From: Azospirillum brasilense
GTDB taxonomy: Bacteria > Pseudomonadota > Alphaproteobacteria > Azospirillales > Azospirillaceae
Direction of reading: 5' to 3'
DNA: 64,000 bases
Assembly (NCBI RefSeq): GCF_022023855.1
Contig: NZ_CP059449.1
Coordinates: 186,001-250,000, forward strand
Position 1 is the first letter of the stretch, and each line of letters begins with the position of its first letter. The position numbers and the translations under genes were made by a program. Positions 45,069-53,032 of the stretch are shown here, piece after piece. The notes beneath the pieces were generated by a model. That model ran no database searches. It worked only from the letters and a program-made list of their open reading frames with translations, and was not told where the DNA came from.

Positions 45069-47206
45069 GGGTAGCCCGCACCCTCGAGTGCTTCTTCAAA
45101 CACGGCATCGTAATGGTCTTTGAATTTGGCGTAGGCGCGGGGCAACCGAGCAATATCGGTCAACCTCAAAATATGTCGGAGTCGATCAACTCGAGTTAGT
45201 GGGCTGGGGTGTTCAAGGTTATCCGTCCCCAAAAGGGCGGGAATCATGCGTTCGCCATTCAGATTGCAGGAGGCAAGTAAAACGTTTTGTTCGTGTTTTC
45301 CGAGAAACTCCCGGATTAGCGCGCCAGCTCGTTCGACGAATGGTGCGTCTAGGCTAGCCTCTGGCGTCTCGACCACCAGCATCGAGGGTTGATCAGTGCT
45401 GGCAACTTCAAGTAACGCCATTCTGAAGGCGAGTTCGATGAACTCGCGCTGAGACTCTGAGACCTGCTCGTCGCCGTCCCGAAGCATGGGAGGGCCTTGA
45501 TCGCCTGACGTCATCTGCACTCTGAAAGTCGGCCATTCAATCTCTGGGTCTTCCTGGGCGACCCTGCCTCGGCGCATGTCAAACACCAGCTGACATTCTT
45601 CAATAAGGAATTCGTTAGCGTAGTGTTGGAATGCTTGTATCAGTTGCCCCCTCACCTCATCGATGCGAGCTGATGCAGAGATTACCAGTTCTTCGTGGAA
45701 ACGAGCCGTCTTTTCGAGTTCTGCCTTATAACCTTTGATTCTTGCTTCGAAGAAATCCCGTTCCTTCTGGAGTTCGGACATCTGCTCTTGGTCCGGGAAT
45801 GTTGCCTCGATTTGGATGAGTTCCGCCCGCTTGGCCCTGATAACCTCAGTCAAACGGCCGCAAGCCATCACTAGTTCGTCGTACGATGCAGTTAATTGAC
45901 GATGTTTCTCTTCCATCTCCCGAAGCTGCAACTGACAGGCCTGAAGCGCTTTTTGGGCACCCAACAATTCCTCAAGCCGCCTTGCTACGAGCCCTTCGGC
46001 TTCAACCGGCATATCGATGTGCGACTCGCACACCGGACATTGATGAGCTTCAAGCAGGGCCGCCGCACGCTCCCTTACTTTTGGAGTGCCCGTCCCGCAT
46101 ACCTTGCACCCCTCTTCCGCGAGGATTGCTTCAATGTACACGTCTGCCGGCGATCGGATTGAGTGGAAGGCTGCATGATAATGATCTGCCTCAGCACGTG
46201 TCGCACGCTCTGAGGCTTTCATGACATTGTGTCGCTGCAGTAGCAGCGCTGGTCCAGACTGCTCGATTAGCTTTTCAATTTCAATCAATTCATGCTTTGT
46301 AATCTCAAAGGAATCCTCCGCGTCCTTAATCTCGCGGACTACAAGCTCGCGGCGCTTGACCAATGCTGGCGTTGCTTCTTTCTTTAGCTCTTCATGTAAG
46401 CGCTTTTCGGCGGACCCTGCTTGCCAACGAAAATTCCTATAGGCGCTGTCAAGTGCCAGCAAATCGTTCCTGGACTTAGCAATTTTTTGCGATAATTCTT
46501 CATCAACAAAAAGAATTCGCAGAGCTACAAATTGCCCTGCAGGGCGCCAAACGAGAGAAACCTTACCCTCAAGGAAGAATATTAGGTTACGGACTAGGAA
46601 GTCAAACTCGTAATGCCGCTGCTCATCATAAGCGATGGATTCCGAAACCCCTGAAAGCTTGCATAGGTGGCCAAATATTTCTTCCTCACTCGGCTGATCA
46701 ACGCGAAAACCGTTGAGAGTGTACCACTTGGGTCTAAGGTTCTTTAAACGCCGACAGATGGTCACCTCATCGGTACCGAACTGGAATGTTGCTGCAATTT
46801 CCGCCTCTTCGGCTCCATCAGTGACGCGCTGGGCGAAGAAGGGGAACTTCGAGCGAAATGTGAGCCCAGACTGCTTTCGCCCTGGTTCGTCTGCTTCGGC
46901 TTTGCTCGGGTCCCAAGGACCGAGCAAAGAGCGCATTACCATGTTTAGTAGGGTCGTTTTGCCGACACCGTTAATACCAACAGCCACGTTGACGCCGTAT
47001 TGGAAATGCTTTTCGAACCCCGCGTTTGCACGCACTCCGGGGTATAGGTCGTATCCATGGACCGCAATGTGACGAAGAATCGGAAATTTGATGCGTGCCA
47101 ATCTTGCGGTCCTTCTGTTCGCTGCCCACTGTCGGGTCGCATATGGTTGTATGTAGTGGGTCCCACTCTCCATATCGGATATGCGTAGCACTTCTGTCCG
47201 AATCAT
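45065..47206 (-). CDS. SMC/Rad50-like ABC ATPase with zinc hook
   Basis: About 713 residues from the ATG at 47206; the start is uncertain, as no ribosome site is clear at 47206 or 47173. Walker A G-I-N-G-V-G-K-T-T near residue 75 and Walker B-like S-M-L-V-V-E-T-P-E-A-S-L-D near 610 flank long coiled coils. At the coil apex two C-x-x-C pairs (C-K-V-C near 360 and C-P-V-C near 383) form a Rad50-type zinc hook. A signature-like S-E-S-Q-R-E-F-I-E-L-A precedes Walker B. Such ATPases drive Lamassu and ABC-three-component defence modules (established). First gene of a coupled three-gene operon. Confidence 0.82.
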   Translation of the reverse strand: MIRTEVLRISDMESGTHYIQPYATRQWAANRRTARLARIKFPILRHIAVHGYDLYPGVRANAGFEKHFQYGVNVAVGINGVGKTTLLNMVMRSLLGPWDPSKAEADEPGRKQSGLTFRSKFPFFAQRVTDGAEEAEIAATFQFGTDEVTICRRLKNLRPKWYTLNGFRVDQPSEEEIFGHLCKLSGVSESIAYDEQRHYEFDFLVRNLIFFLEGKVSLVWRPAGQFVALRILFVDEELSQKIAKSRNDLLALDSAYRNFRWQAGSAEKRLHEELKKEATPALVKRRELVVREIKDAEDSFEITKHELIEIEKLIEQSGPALLLQRHNVMKASERATRAEADHYHAAFHSIRSPADVYIEAILAEEGCKVCGTGTPKVRERAAALLEAHQCPVCESHIDMPVEAEGLVARRLEELLGAQKALQACQLQLREMEEKHRQLTASYDELVMACGRLTEVIRAKRAELIQIEATFPDQEQMSELQKERDFFEARIKGYKAELEKTARFHEELVISASARIDEVRGQLIQAFQHYANEFLIEECQLVFDMRRGRVAQEDPEIEWPTFRVQMTSGDQGPPMLRDGDEQVSESQREFIELAFRMALLEVASTDQPSMLVVETPEASLDAPFVERAGALIREFLGKHEQNVLLASCNLNGERMIPALLGTDNLEHPSPLTRVDRLRHILRLTDIARLPRAYAKFKDHYDAVFEEALEGAGYP

Positions 47207-47344
47207 GCAAATCTGGAGGAATCTTAGAGCCAGTTCATTGGGTGAAGCGGCCCTTGGCCGATCCAAATTGTAGAATTTGGATATAGTCCTGTAATGCGCA
47301 ATGAATGAAAAAGAAATAATTTGCTAGAAAATGGGTTGAGCAAC

Positions 47345-47758
47345 ATGGGTAGCCAAGTAACGGGCTCGAAATGCCGTAAATGTGGCGGAAGTAACTTTGG
47401 ATATTGGACGCCAAGCAGTGGTGCCCGCTCAAAACGTTATTGTAGGAGCTGCCGTCAGTTTCGTGCTTTACAGTATCGATTGCGCGCCATGAAAAATGGT
47501 GGCTCGCATACCGCAGCAGAGTGGAGCAAAAAGATTGCCTTATATCCTGCGTGCCCCGGCTGCAACATACTTTGGACTGAAATACCACCACGTCCAAACG
47601 CTAGATACAGGCATAAATGGACAAAAGATCACATAATCCCGCTAATGTTAGGTGGGAGCAACAATATTAATAATGTTAGGCCATTATGTTATAGATGTAA
47701 TTTTAAAAAGGGGGCGAATATTATTTTTGATGAACTGGGTAAGGATGACGCTTTTTGA
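47345..47758 (+). CDS. HNH endonuclease
   Basis: 137 residues from the ATG at 47345; an upstream TTG at 47321 is possible. An N-terminal zinc ribbon (C-R-K-C-G-G near residue 10 and C-R-S-C near 31) is followed by the HNH core: C-P-G-C near 78, T-K-D-H-I-I-P-L near 98, G-G-S-N-N-I-N-N-V-R-P-L-C-Y-R-C-N near 108. AT-rich, unlike the adjoining tnsC. Divergent from the SMC-like gene. It could be a solitary nuclease or part of a defence module. Confidence 0.85.
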   Translation: MGSQVTGSKCRKCGGSNFGYWTPSSGARSKRYCRSCRQFRALQYRLRAMKNGGSHTAAEWSKKIALYPACPGCNILWTEIPPRPNARYRHKWTKDHIIPLMLGGSNNINNVRPLCYRCNFKKGANIIFDELGKDDAF

Positions 47759-47839
47759 GAAATATTTCTGGTATAATATGATCATATCGATGCTTATGTA
47801 GAAATAAACTCGTAGTGATTTCGGAACGCACGTGTGCAG

Positions 47840-48754
47840 CTATAGTGGTTTCCACGTCTTCCTTCTTTCGCTTGGAGCGATCCATGGCAAGTGTTCCATC
47901 AGTTCCGTGTCAATAGCTTCTTTTCCACTTGTGATCGCAGTCTCTGCTGCTGCGGTCATTAGCTTCCAAGTTTCGCCCGTTAGACCTTCGCTCATGGTAT
48001 GAAAGCGGCTCACAAGCTGTCGAGAGTGGAAGTTACTTTCCTGCTGCAATCCCATGGCCTCGCACAGGCGGGCCAGGAAAAGAGCGTAGTCCTTGCCAAT
48101 GGTCCATCTTGGGATATGGAAGGGCTCGAATCGGTTGCCGAGCTGCTGGTCCGTCTGGAAGGTGCGCAGGGCGTCCTGAGTGCCGACGGCTACGATGGGA
48201 ATGCGCAACTCGTTGCTCAGGGCCTTCACCGAGTTCAGGAAAATGCTGCGCTGATCGACCTTGCCGGCAAGGATGTGGTGAATCTCGTCAATCACGATCA
48301 TGCGCACGCCGACCTGTGGCAGCAGGCGCAGTACTTGGTCGTATTTCCGGTCGGCGCGCGCAGTGGCAAGGTATGGGGCATTCAGACGGCGCAGGAATGC
48401 GTCGTAGAGGCCGCCGATGTCGGGATGTGCGGGGGCCTGGACCATCAGCACAGGGACCTCTGCACATTCGCCGGCATCGCTTTCGGCCGTTCCGTTTATG
48501 TCGCGGGCAAATTTTAGGCAAACAGTCGTCTTGCCGTTGTTGGTGTCGCTGTAGATCAGGCAGCACGGCGGCCGGTGGGTCTGGGGACCGTCGATCAGCT
48601 TGGTCAATCGCTCGACCGCCGCTGTCGCCACTGGGTAGTCGATCCACCGGACTTTCCGGATAGAGCGTAGACGCTCATGCAGTTCCCAGCTGGGATCATC
48701 CGGAGGAGGCACTGAGACAGCGCCGTTGGGGTGAGGCTGTGGGACGCTTACCAT
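47840..48754 (-). CDS. tnsC: TnsC/TniB-type transposition regulator ATPase
   Basis: 304 residues. AAA+ protein that links target choice to transposase. Walker A Y-S-D-T-N-N-G-K-T-T near residue 73, Walker B M-I-V-I-D-E-I-H-H near 155, sensor-like V-A-V-G-T-Q near 191. The text is closer to TniB than to Escherichia Tn7 TnsC, and it is short. Overlaps tnsB by 7 bases. Confidence 0.92.
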   Translation of the reverse strand: MVSVPQPHPNGAVSVPPPDDPSWELHERLRSIRKVRWIDYPVATAAVERLTKLIDGPQTHRPPCCLIYSDTNNGKTTVCLKFARDINGTAESDAGECAEVPVLMVQAPAHPDIGGLYDAFLRRLNAPYLATARADRKYDQVLRLLPQVGVRMIVIDEIHHILAGKVDQRSIFLNSVKALSNELRIPIVAVGTQDALRTFQTDQQLGNRFEPFHIPRWTIGKDYALFLARLCEAMGLQQESNFHSRQLVSRFHTMSEGLTGETWKLMTAAAETAITSGKEAIDTELMEHLPWIAPSERRKTWKPL

Positions 48755-50688
48755 TCTTCCACCCCTGTTTTCACGTCGTGCTCATCGAAATCAAAGTCGA
48801 AATCCGAATCGCTGCCCCGCGGTTTGCCCCGGTCGGGCTTCACGGCCGAAGCCGTGTTGTCCACGACAAGCGAGAGGTGGCCGTCGTTACGACGGTCGTC
48901 TGAGGGTGGATCGGGAGAGGGCGCGGGAGGCAGCGCGATTTCGGCATGGTGCTTCTTGCGTTCACGGTTCCGCCGCTTGCGCTTGGTTTCCTTCTGGGCT
49001 TCCTCCTCAATCCGCAGCATTTCCTGGCGAGCTTCGAAGATCTCGTCCTCATTGGCGCCCTTGATGCCGCGGTCGCTCAGGAACTTTTCGGCCGCCCGAT
49101 ATTCCCAGATCGAGATCGACGGCTTGGTCAGGTCGCGGTAGGGCACTTCGAAGTACTCGTTCTGGTCGGAGTCGAGCACGTAGACGCGACTGATGTCGGT
49201 GGGGTCGCGCCGCACCACGAACTTGCGCTTCTGCCGGCCGAGAGAGACGTTGATCCACGGACGGATCACGTCGCCGTAGTAGGCCACCTTGTCCCAGACG
49301 ATGCCGTCGCGCTGGACGGTCCGCTCTTCAAAGGGCAGGAAGTCGATCCGCAGGCGTCGCGGATCGGATACTGGCTCCGGCAAGCCGGTTCCCTTTTGCC
49401 TCCCGTTGCCGAGGATCCCCTCGCGCCACCTTTCGATCGGCGGCATGCCGATGCCGCGGTGCTCGCGCTTGTGGTAGACGCCGACGATGAACTGTACCAG
49501 CCACCGCCGGATTTCCGGCAGGGTCATAATTGACCGGGCGTCCGAGTCGTACTCGCCGCGCTGCTTCGGGTTCGCGAAGGTGGTGCCGGGCAGGGCGTGG
49601 ATTTCCTTCGCCACAGTGCCCATCAGCCGCTCGATATGACCGCCGAAATGCGGGGTGCGCACCGGCCGCCACTGGATGTCGATACCGTACTCTTCGCATG
49701 ACCGCTTCAGCGTGGCGCTTCGGAAGTCCTTTCCGTTGTCGGCGTGGATCTTCGTCATGATACCCCAGACCGGCCATTCGCCCTTGATACCGAGCCGGTC
49801 GAGTTCCGCTTCCTTGGGCAGGAAGGCGTGGCACAGGCACAAGCCGACGCCGAATGCGCTCGGAGCGTCCAACGAGATGTGATAGCCGACAACCATGCGG
49901 CTGAAGACGTCGATCGCCAGGGTCAGCCAGGGCCGGCCAATGGGCTGCCGAAACTCCTCGTCCACCAGGATCAGGTCCAGGAGGGTGTGGTCGATCTGGA
50001 CAACGTCGAGTGGCCAGCGTCCCTCTGGGAACTCGCCTTTCACCTCTCCGTGCTTGTCACGCGCTTCCTTGCGTCCGCGACGCTTGGCTAGGGCATCACG
50101 TGGATGGACTGCACGGAGCCGCTTTCGGATCGAGTTGGCGTGCGGCGGTTTGAGACCGGCGGCGCGGCAGCGGCGCTCCACCTCCTCAATCGCCTTCGTC
50201 CCACTGCGCTGCTGACGGGTCAGGTAATACTCGTCGATCACGCTTTGAATGATCGTCTCCACCTTCGCGTCGAGTCTGGACGGCATTGCCCGGCCACGAC
50301 GCAGCGGTGCGAGGTAGGAGAGCTGACCGCCGTCACGGTAGAGCTTGATCCAGCGGAAGAGGGTGGCCGTGCTGATACCGGCGGACTTTGCGGCGGCTTC
50401 AACGGCCTCCGTACGGCCTTCGGGCACGTCGAGCAGGGGTTTGATAATCTCCATCCGTCTTTTGGCTTCGGCAAGGCTCTGCTCATCCTTGGGCCTTGGT
50501 GAAGACCGCCGTGCTGCCTCGACCTCCTTCGGTTCCGGCGATTGGAGGTCGGTCACACTGACGACATCGGTCTCGCCGGTGGTGTCCTCGATCAGCACCG
50601 AGGTCGGCGTGACAGCCCGCACGATGGTCCAGACGCGGTCGCGGTGGAGCACCTTCGACTTCGGGCGGTAACTGAGCTTGGCGGCCAT
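48748..50688 (-). CDS. tnsB: TnsB/TniA-type DDE transposase
   Basis: 646 residues from the ATG at 50688 (AAGGGGGG upstream, 11 bases after the tnsA stop). An N-terminal HTH region (A-K-S-A-G-I-S-T-A-T-L-F-R-W-I) is followed by an RNase H-like core with the three acidic residues in V-Q-I-D-H-T, H-A-D-N-G-K-D-F and G-G-H-I-E-R-L-M-G. A Mu-type beta-barrel and a basic, then very acidic tail (D-S-D-F-D-F-D-F-D-E-H-D) follow. It cuts the 3' ends and joins them to target DNA. The tail probably contacts TnsC. Confidence 0.95.
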   Translation of the reverse strand: MAAKLSYRPKSKVLHRDRVWTIVRAVTPTSVLIEDTTGETDVVSVTDLQSPEPKEVEAARRSSPRPKDEQSLAEAKRRMEIIKPLLDVPEGRTEAVEAAAKSAGISTATLFRWIKLYRDGGQLSYLAPLRRGRAMPSRLDAKVETIIQSVIDEYYLTRQQRSGTKAIEEVERRCRAAGLKPPHANSIRKRLRAVHPRDALAKRRGRKEARDKHGEVKGEFPEGRWPLDVVQIDHTLLDLILVDEEFRQPIGRPWLTLAIDVFSRMVVGYHISLDAPSAFGVGLCLCHAFLPKEAELDRLGIKGEWPVWGIMTKIHADNGKDFRSATLKRSCEEYGIDIQWRPVRTPHFGGHIERLMGTVAKEIHALPGTTFANPKQRGEYDSDARSIMTLPEIRRWLVQFIVGVYHKREHRGIGMPPIERWREGILGNGRQKGTGLPEPVSDPRRLRIDFLPFEERTVQRDGIVWDKVAYYGDVIRPWINVSLGRQKRKFVVRRDPTDISRVYVLDSDQNEYFEVPYRDLTKPSISIWEYRAAEKFLSDRGIKGANEDEIFEARQEMLRIEEEAQKETKRKRRNRERKKHHAEIALPPAPSPDPPSDDRRNDGHLSLVVDNTASAVKPDRGKPRGSDSDFDFDFDEHDVKTGVEEW

Positions 50689-50699
50689 GCGCACCCCCC

Positions 50700-51356
50700 T
50701 TACGCCGTCTGCAGCACGGTGTTCATGGTGAGCGGACAATCGAGGTCCGCGGTGATCCTGCCCGTTGCGACCAGATGCCAGAGACATGGCAGGCCCAGTT
50801 GCTGCTCGCTCAACGTCGTGAATGCCGACCGGAGCAGATCACCAGCCGCCGTCGTCGTGATCGCGTTCAGCGCGTCCAGCAGTCGCCGGCATCGGCCGGG
50901 ATCGGCAGGCCGATGCCGGTACTGCAGGAGGAAGCGAGCATTCTCCAGCCGCGGCGTCCGGATCGCCGTCTCCGTCACCACCTCGAAGGCCCATCCCCGA
51001 GCGGCGGCATACTGACGGGCAGCCTCGAAACGCGCAGCGTAGCGCAGAGCCTTGCGGTCAAGTTCGGCTTGGTACTTCACTTCAACGAGGCGGGCCGATG
51101 GACCACCTGGCCGGTAGAGCACCAGGAAATCGGGGGTGTAGTGAGTATTGCGACCGCTCGGCGCCGTGTAGTCGATGCGCACCGGCTGTTCCTCGACGCT
51201 CTCGACCGTCGGGTCGAAGAGATGGAGGATAGCGAAATCACGCTCCAGCGACGATTCGAAGGCAAGGGCCGGCTGATTCGGTCGGGACGCCAGACGCCCG
51301 GTGACGCTGCTGTGGCTCAGGGGTATAGAGCGGACAGGCATTGGACCGCGCTCCAT
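50700..51356 (-). CDS. tnsA: TnsA endonuclease subunit of the heteromeric transposase
   Basis: 218 residues. Restriction-enzyme fold: F-E-S-S-L-E-R-D-F near residue 30, T-P-D-F-L-V near 73 and L-V-E-V-K-Y near 89 give the E...D...E-x-K catalytic set. TnsA cuts the 5' ends, which allows cut-and-paste rather than replicative movement. Its presence separates this element from Tn5053/Tn402 types, which lack it. Confidence 0.93.
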   Translation of the reverse strand: MERGPMPVRSIPLSHSSVTGRLASRPNQPALAFESSLERDFAILHLFDPTVESVEEQPVRIDYTAPSGRNTHYTPDFLVLYRPGGPSARLVEVKYQAELDRKALRYAARFEAARQYAAARGWAFEVVTETAIRTPRLENARFLLQYRHRPADPGRCRRLLDALNAITTTAAGDLLRSAFTTLSEQQLGLPCLWHLVATGRITADLDCPLTMNTVLQTA

Positions 51357-51402
51357 TAACCATATGGAATATTCTGATATGAATCACGGCTTCGGCCGTC
51401 GG

Positions 51403-52731
51403 TCAAGCGCCGGTTGTATTTCCGTGTGGTGATTCAAGTGCGCTCCGCAGAGCCTTTTCGACCCAGGCAGCGACACTCTCGCCGGAACGGTTGGCCGCCT
51501 CGCGTGCCGCGAGCCGTATGTCGCTCGATACCCCGTCCAGCTTCCAGTATCGGCCCTGGCCGTAAGGCGTGCGGACCGATGCGGGCTCGGCTAGCGAGCG
51601 GTGCGCCGTCGGCTTGACGCCAAAAAGGTCGACCAGCGCGCGGAATGTCGGTTGTTGCTCATTCCCCCGCAGATAGGCCATTCCGGCGCGCATCTCGTCC
51701 TCGGTGACCGCGCGCACGGTCTCGCTCAGGTTCCATTCCACAGCGTGGGCGAAGGCGAAGGGATAATGCCGGTCTCCCTTGATCAGATGACGGTTGGTGA
51801 CACCGACACCCCGACAGGCGTCGACGAACCGATTCGGCCAGTCCGCCAGCAGTTCGGCCGTCATGTTGAGCAGCTCGTGCCGGCACCGCGTGTTCAGTAG
51901 TTCTACCTGCTTGATCCGGGGCACGTTTGGCGGAGAGTCACCACGCCGGGCTGCGATCCAGGTTCGCAGCGGGTCGGCGTGGCGGCCGGTGGCGAGCAGC
52001 CGGAACACCAGCATGAGCACCCGGAAGTAGACGAAGGAGTAGACAGGTCCGTATGCGCCAAGGCTCGTCCAGCCGGTCGCGGTGATGTCGAGGAGCTGTT
52101 GCTGGCGCTCCAGTTCCGAGGCATCGGGCAAAGCGTCCTGAGGCGCTCGTGCGAAATCGGTACCGCATTTCCAGCAGCGGACGCCCTTGTCGGGGATGGT
52201 GCGCAGGATCTGCACCGGCTCGCCGCAGCCGGTACAGCGGTCGATCAGGAGCTTGCGGTGCCGGGGGCAGGCCGTCACGAAACCGAGACGCCAGGAGAGC
52301 CGAAGATAGGGGACGGTGTCCTCACTCAGGCAAGCCGGGCAGACCTGCTGGCCGAAGGACCGCTTGGAATCCTCGGTGCCGGCCAGTGGCAGCCAAGCCA
52401 ACTTGTTGCGGCCGTCATCTTCCTCGAAGACGAGGCCCGCCCAGCGGATGAAGGTGGCCTGCCGCAACGCCTCCGGATCGACCCCGGTGCGCTCGGCCAA
52501 GGTGACCTGGAGGTCTGGCTCCACGTAGCGGTCGAGGTCGCGTGGGCGCGGATGGGCGCCGGGCTTGACCAGCCGGTAAAGCTCGGCCGGGTACAGGCCA
52601 TTGCCGGCGGCGAGCCGGGCAAACCAGGAGGAGAAGGTCTCGTCCGGCAACAGCGCCGGGCGCCAAGGCCACAAACCGCTCGTCGTCCACACCATGTCCG
52701 GCCGCCTCCGTCGTCCGTCGATGCCCAACAT
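51403..52731 (-). CDS. tniQ: TniQ/TnsD-family target-selection protein
   Basis: 442 residues (alternative start 52695). The N-terminal L-L-P-D-E-T-F-S-S-W-F-A-R-L is diagnostic of TniQ. Zinc-binding cysteines and histidines follow: C-P-A-C near 130, A-C-P-R-H near 152, C-T-G-C and C-W-K-C near 165-185. The C-terminus ends in a ribbon-helix-helix-like segment (A-A-R-E-A-A-N-R-S-G-E-S-V-A-A-W-V-E-K-A-L-R). It is the only target-site protein in the element and lies next to the right end. Confidence 0.92.
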   Translation of the reverse strand: MLGIDGRRRRPDMVWTTSGLWPWRPALLPDETFSSWFARLAAGNGLYPAELYRLVKPGAHPRPRDLDRYVEPDLQVTLAERTGVDPEALRQATFIRWAGLVFEEDDGRNKLAWLPLAGTEDSKRSFGQQVCPACLSEDTVPYLRLSWRLGFVTACPRHRKLLIDRCTGCGEPVQILRTIPDKGVRCWKCGTDFARAPQDALPDASELERQQQLLDITATGWTSLGAYGPVYSFVYFRVLMLVFRLLATGRHADPLRTWIAARRGDSPPNVPRIKQVELLNTRCRHELLNMTAELLADWPNRFVDACRGVGVTNRHLIKGDRHYPFAFAHAVEWNLSETVRAVTEDEMRAGMAYLRGNEQQPTFRALVDLFGVKPTAHRSLAEPASVRTPYGQGRYWKLDGVSSDIRLAAREAANRSGESVAAWVEKALRSALESPHGNTTGA

Positions 52732-52961
52732 CGGTATTCGACGGCGCGGGTCTTTGCCACGGAGCAGGAGGTCAATCGGAATGCGCGATGGAACGAGCCC
52801 CGGTCGGGGCGGCGCAGAGTGCGCGCGGTAACATCAATAGATGCGAGTATCCGGCAAGCGTCTCCGAAGTGGCCGGCGAAAGGACATTCGGGACGATGTT
52901 CGGCCGCAAGGCGCTAAGCTATTGTCGTCGTGACGTATTTTGCTTTACCGAGCGAGCGCAG

Positions 52962-53027
52962 CTCGCATCTAAAGCTGTCAACTTCTCACCTATAGCTGTT
53001 AACTCGCATCTATAGGGGGAACTGACA
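52962..53027. repeat. right end of the Tn7-like element: three abutting TnsB-site repeats
   Basis: Read on the + strand: CTCGCATCTAAAGCTGTCAA (52962-52981), CTTCTCACCTATAGCTGTTAA (52982-53002) and the terminal CTCGCATCTATAGGGGGAACTGACA (53003-53027). They share CTCGCATCTATAGCTGT-AA. Three contiguous sites at one end and spread sites at the other match Tn7-family end design. The rest of the tniQ-upstream gap (52732-52961) shows no gene. Confidence 0.82.
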
Positions 53028-53032
53028 TTGCG
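53028..53032 (+). repeat. target-site duplication, right copy (TTGCG)
   Basis: TTGCG immediately after the right end ...CTGACA; matches 39479-39483. Confidence 0.92.

Larger units (their letters stand above)
39484..53027. mobile_element. Tn7-like transposon (TniQ-TnsA-TnsB-TnsC) with conflict-system cargo
   Basis: A 13,544-bp element bounded by imperfect 25-bp inverted repeats: TGTCGTTTCCAGCTGTTGATGCGAG at the left and TGTCAGTTCCCCCTATAGATGCGAG at the right read inwards (18 of 25 match). Ends begin TGT as in the family, and 5-bp direct repeats flank it. Right-hand genes, all on the minus strand, are tniQ, tnsA, tnsB and tnsC. Cargo fills the left 8 kb: an IS110 remnant, HTH regulator, DNA methyltransferase, KAP NTPase, a three-gene SMC-like operon and an HNH nuclease. 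The cargo is visibly AT-richer than the host. No TnsE, Cas genes or CRISPR array are seen. It interrupts a hybrid kinase gene. Confidence 0.93.

Noticed and set aside
39484..53027. A CRISPR-associated transposon
   Set aside because: No Cas12k, Cascade genes or repeat-spacer array was seen in the element, although TniQ and TnsC are present.
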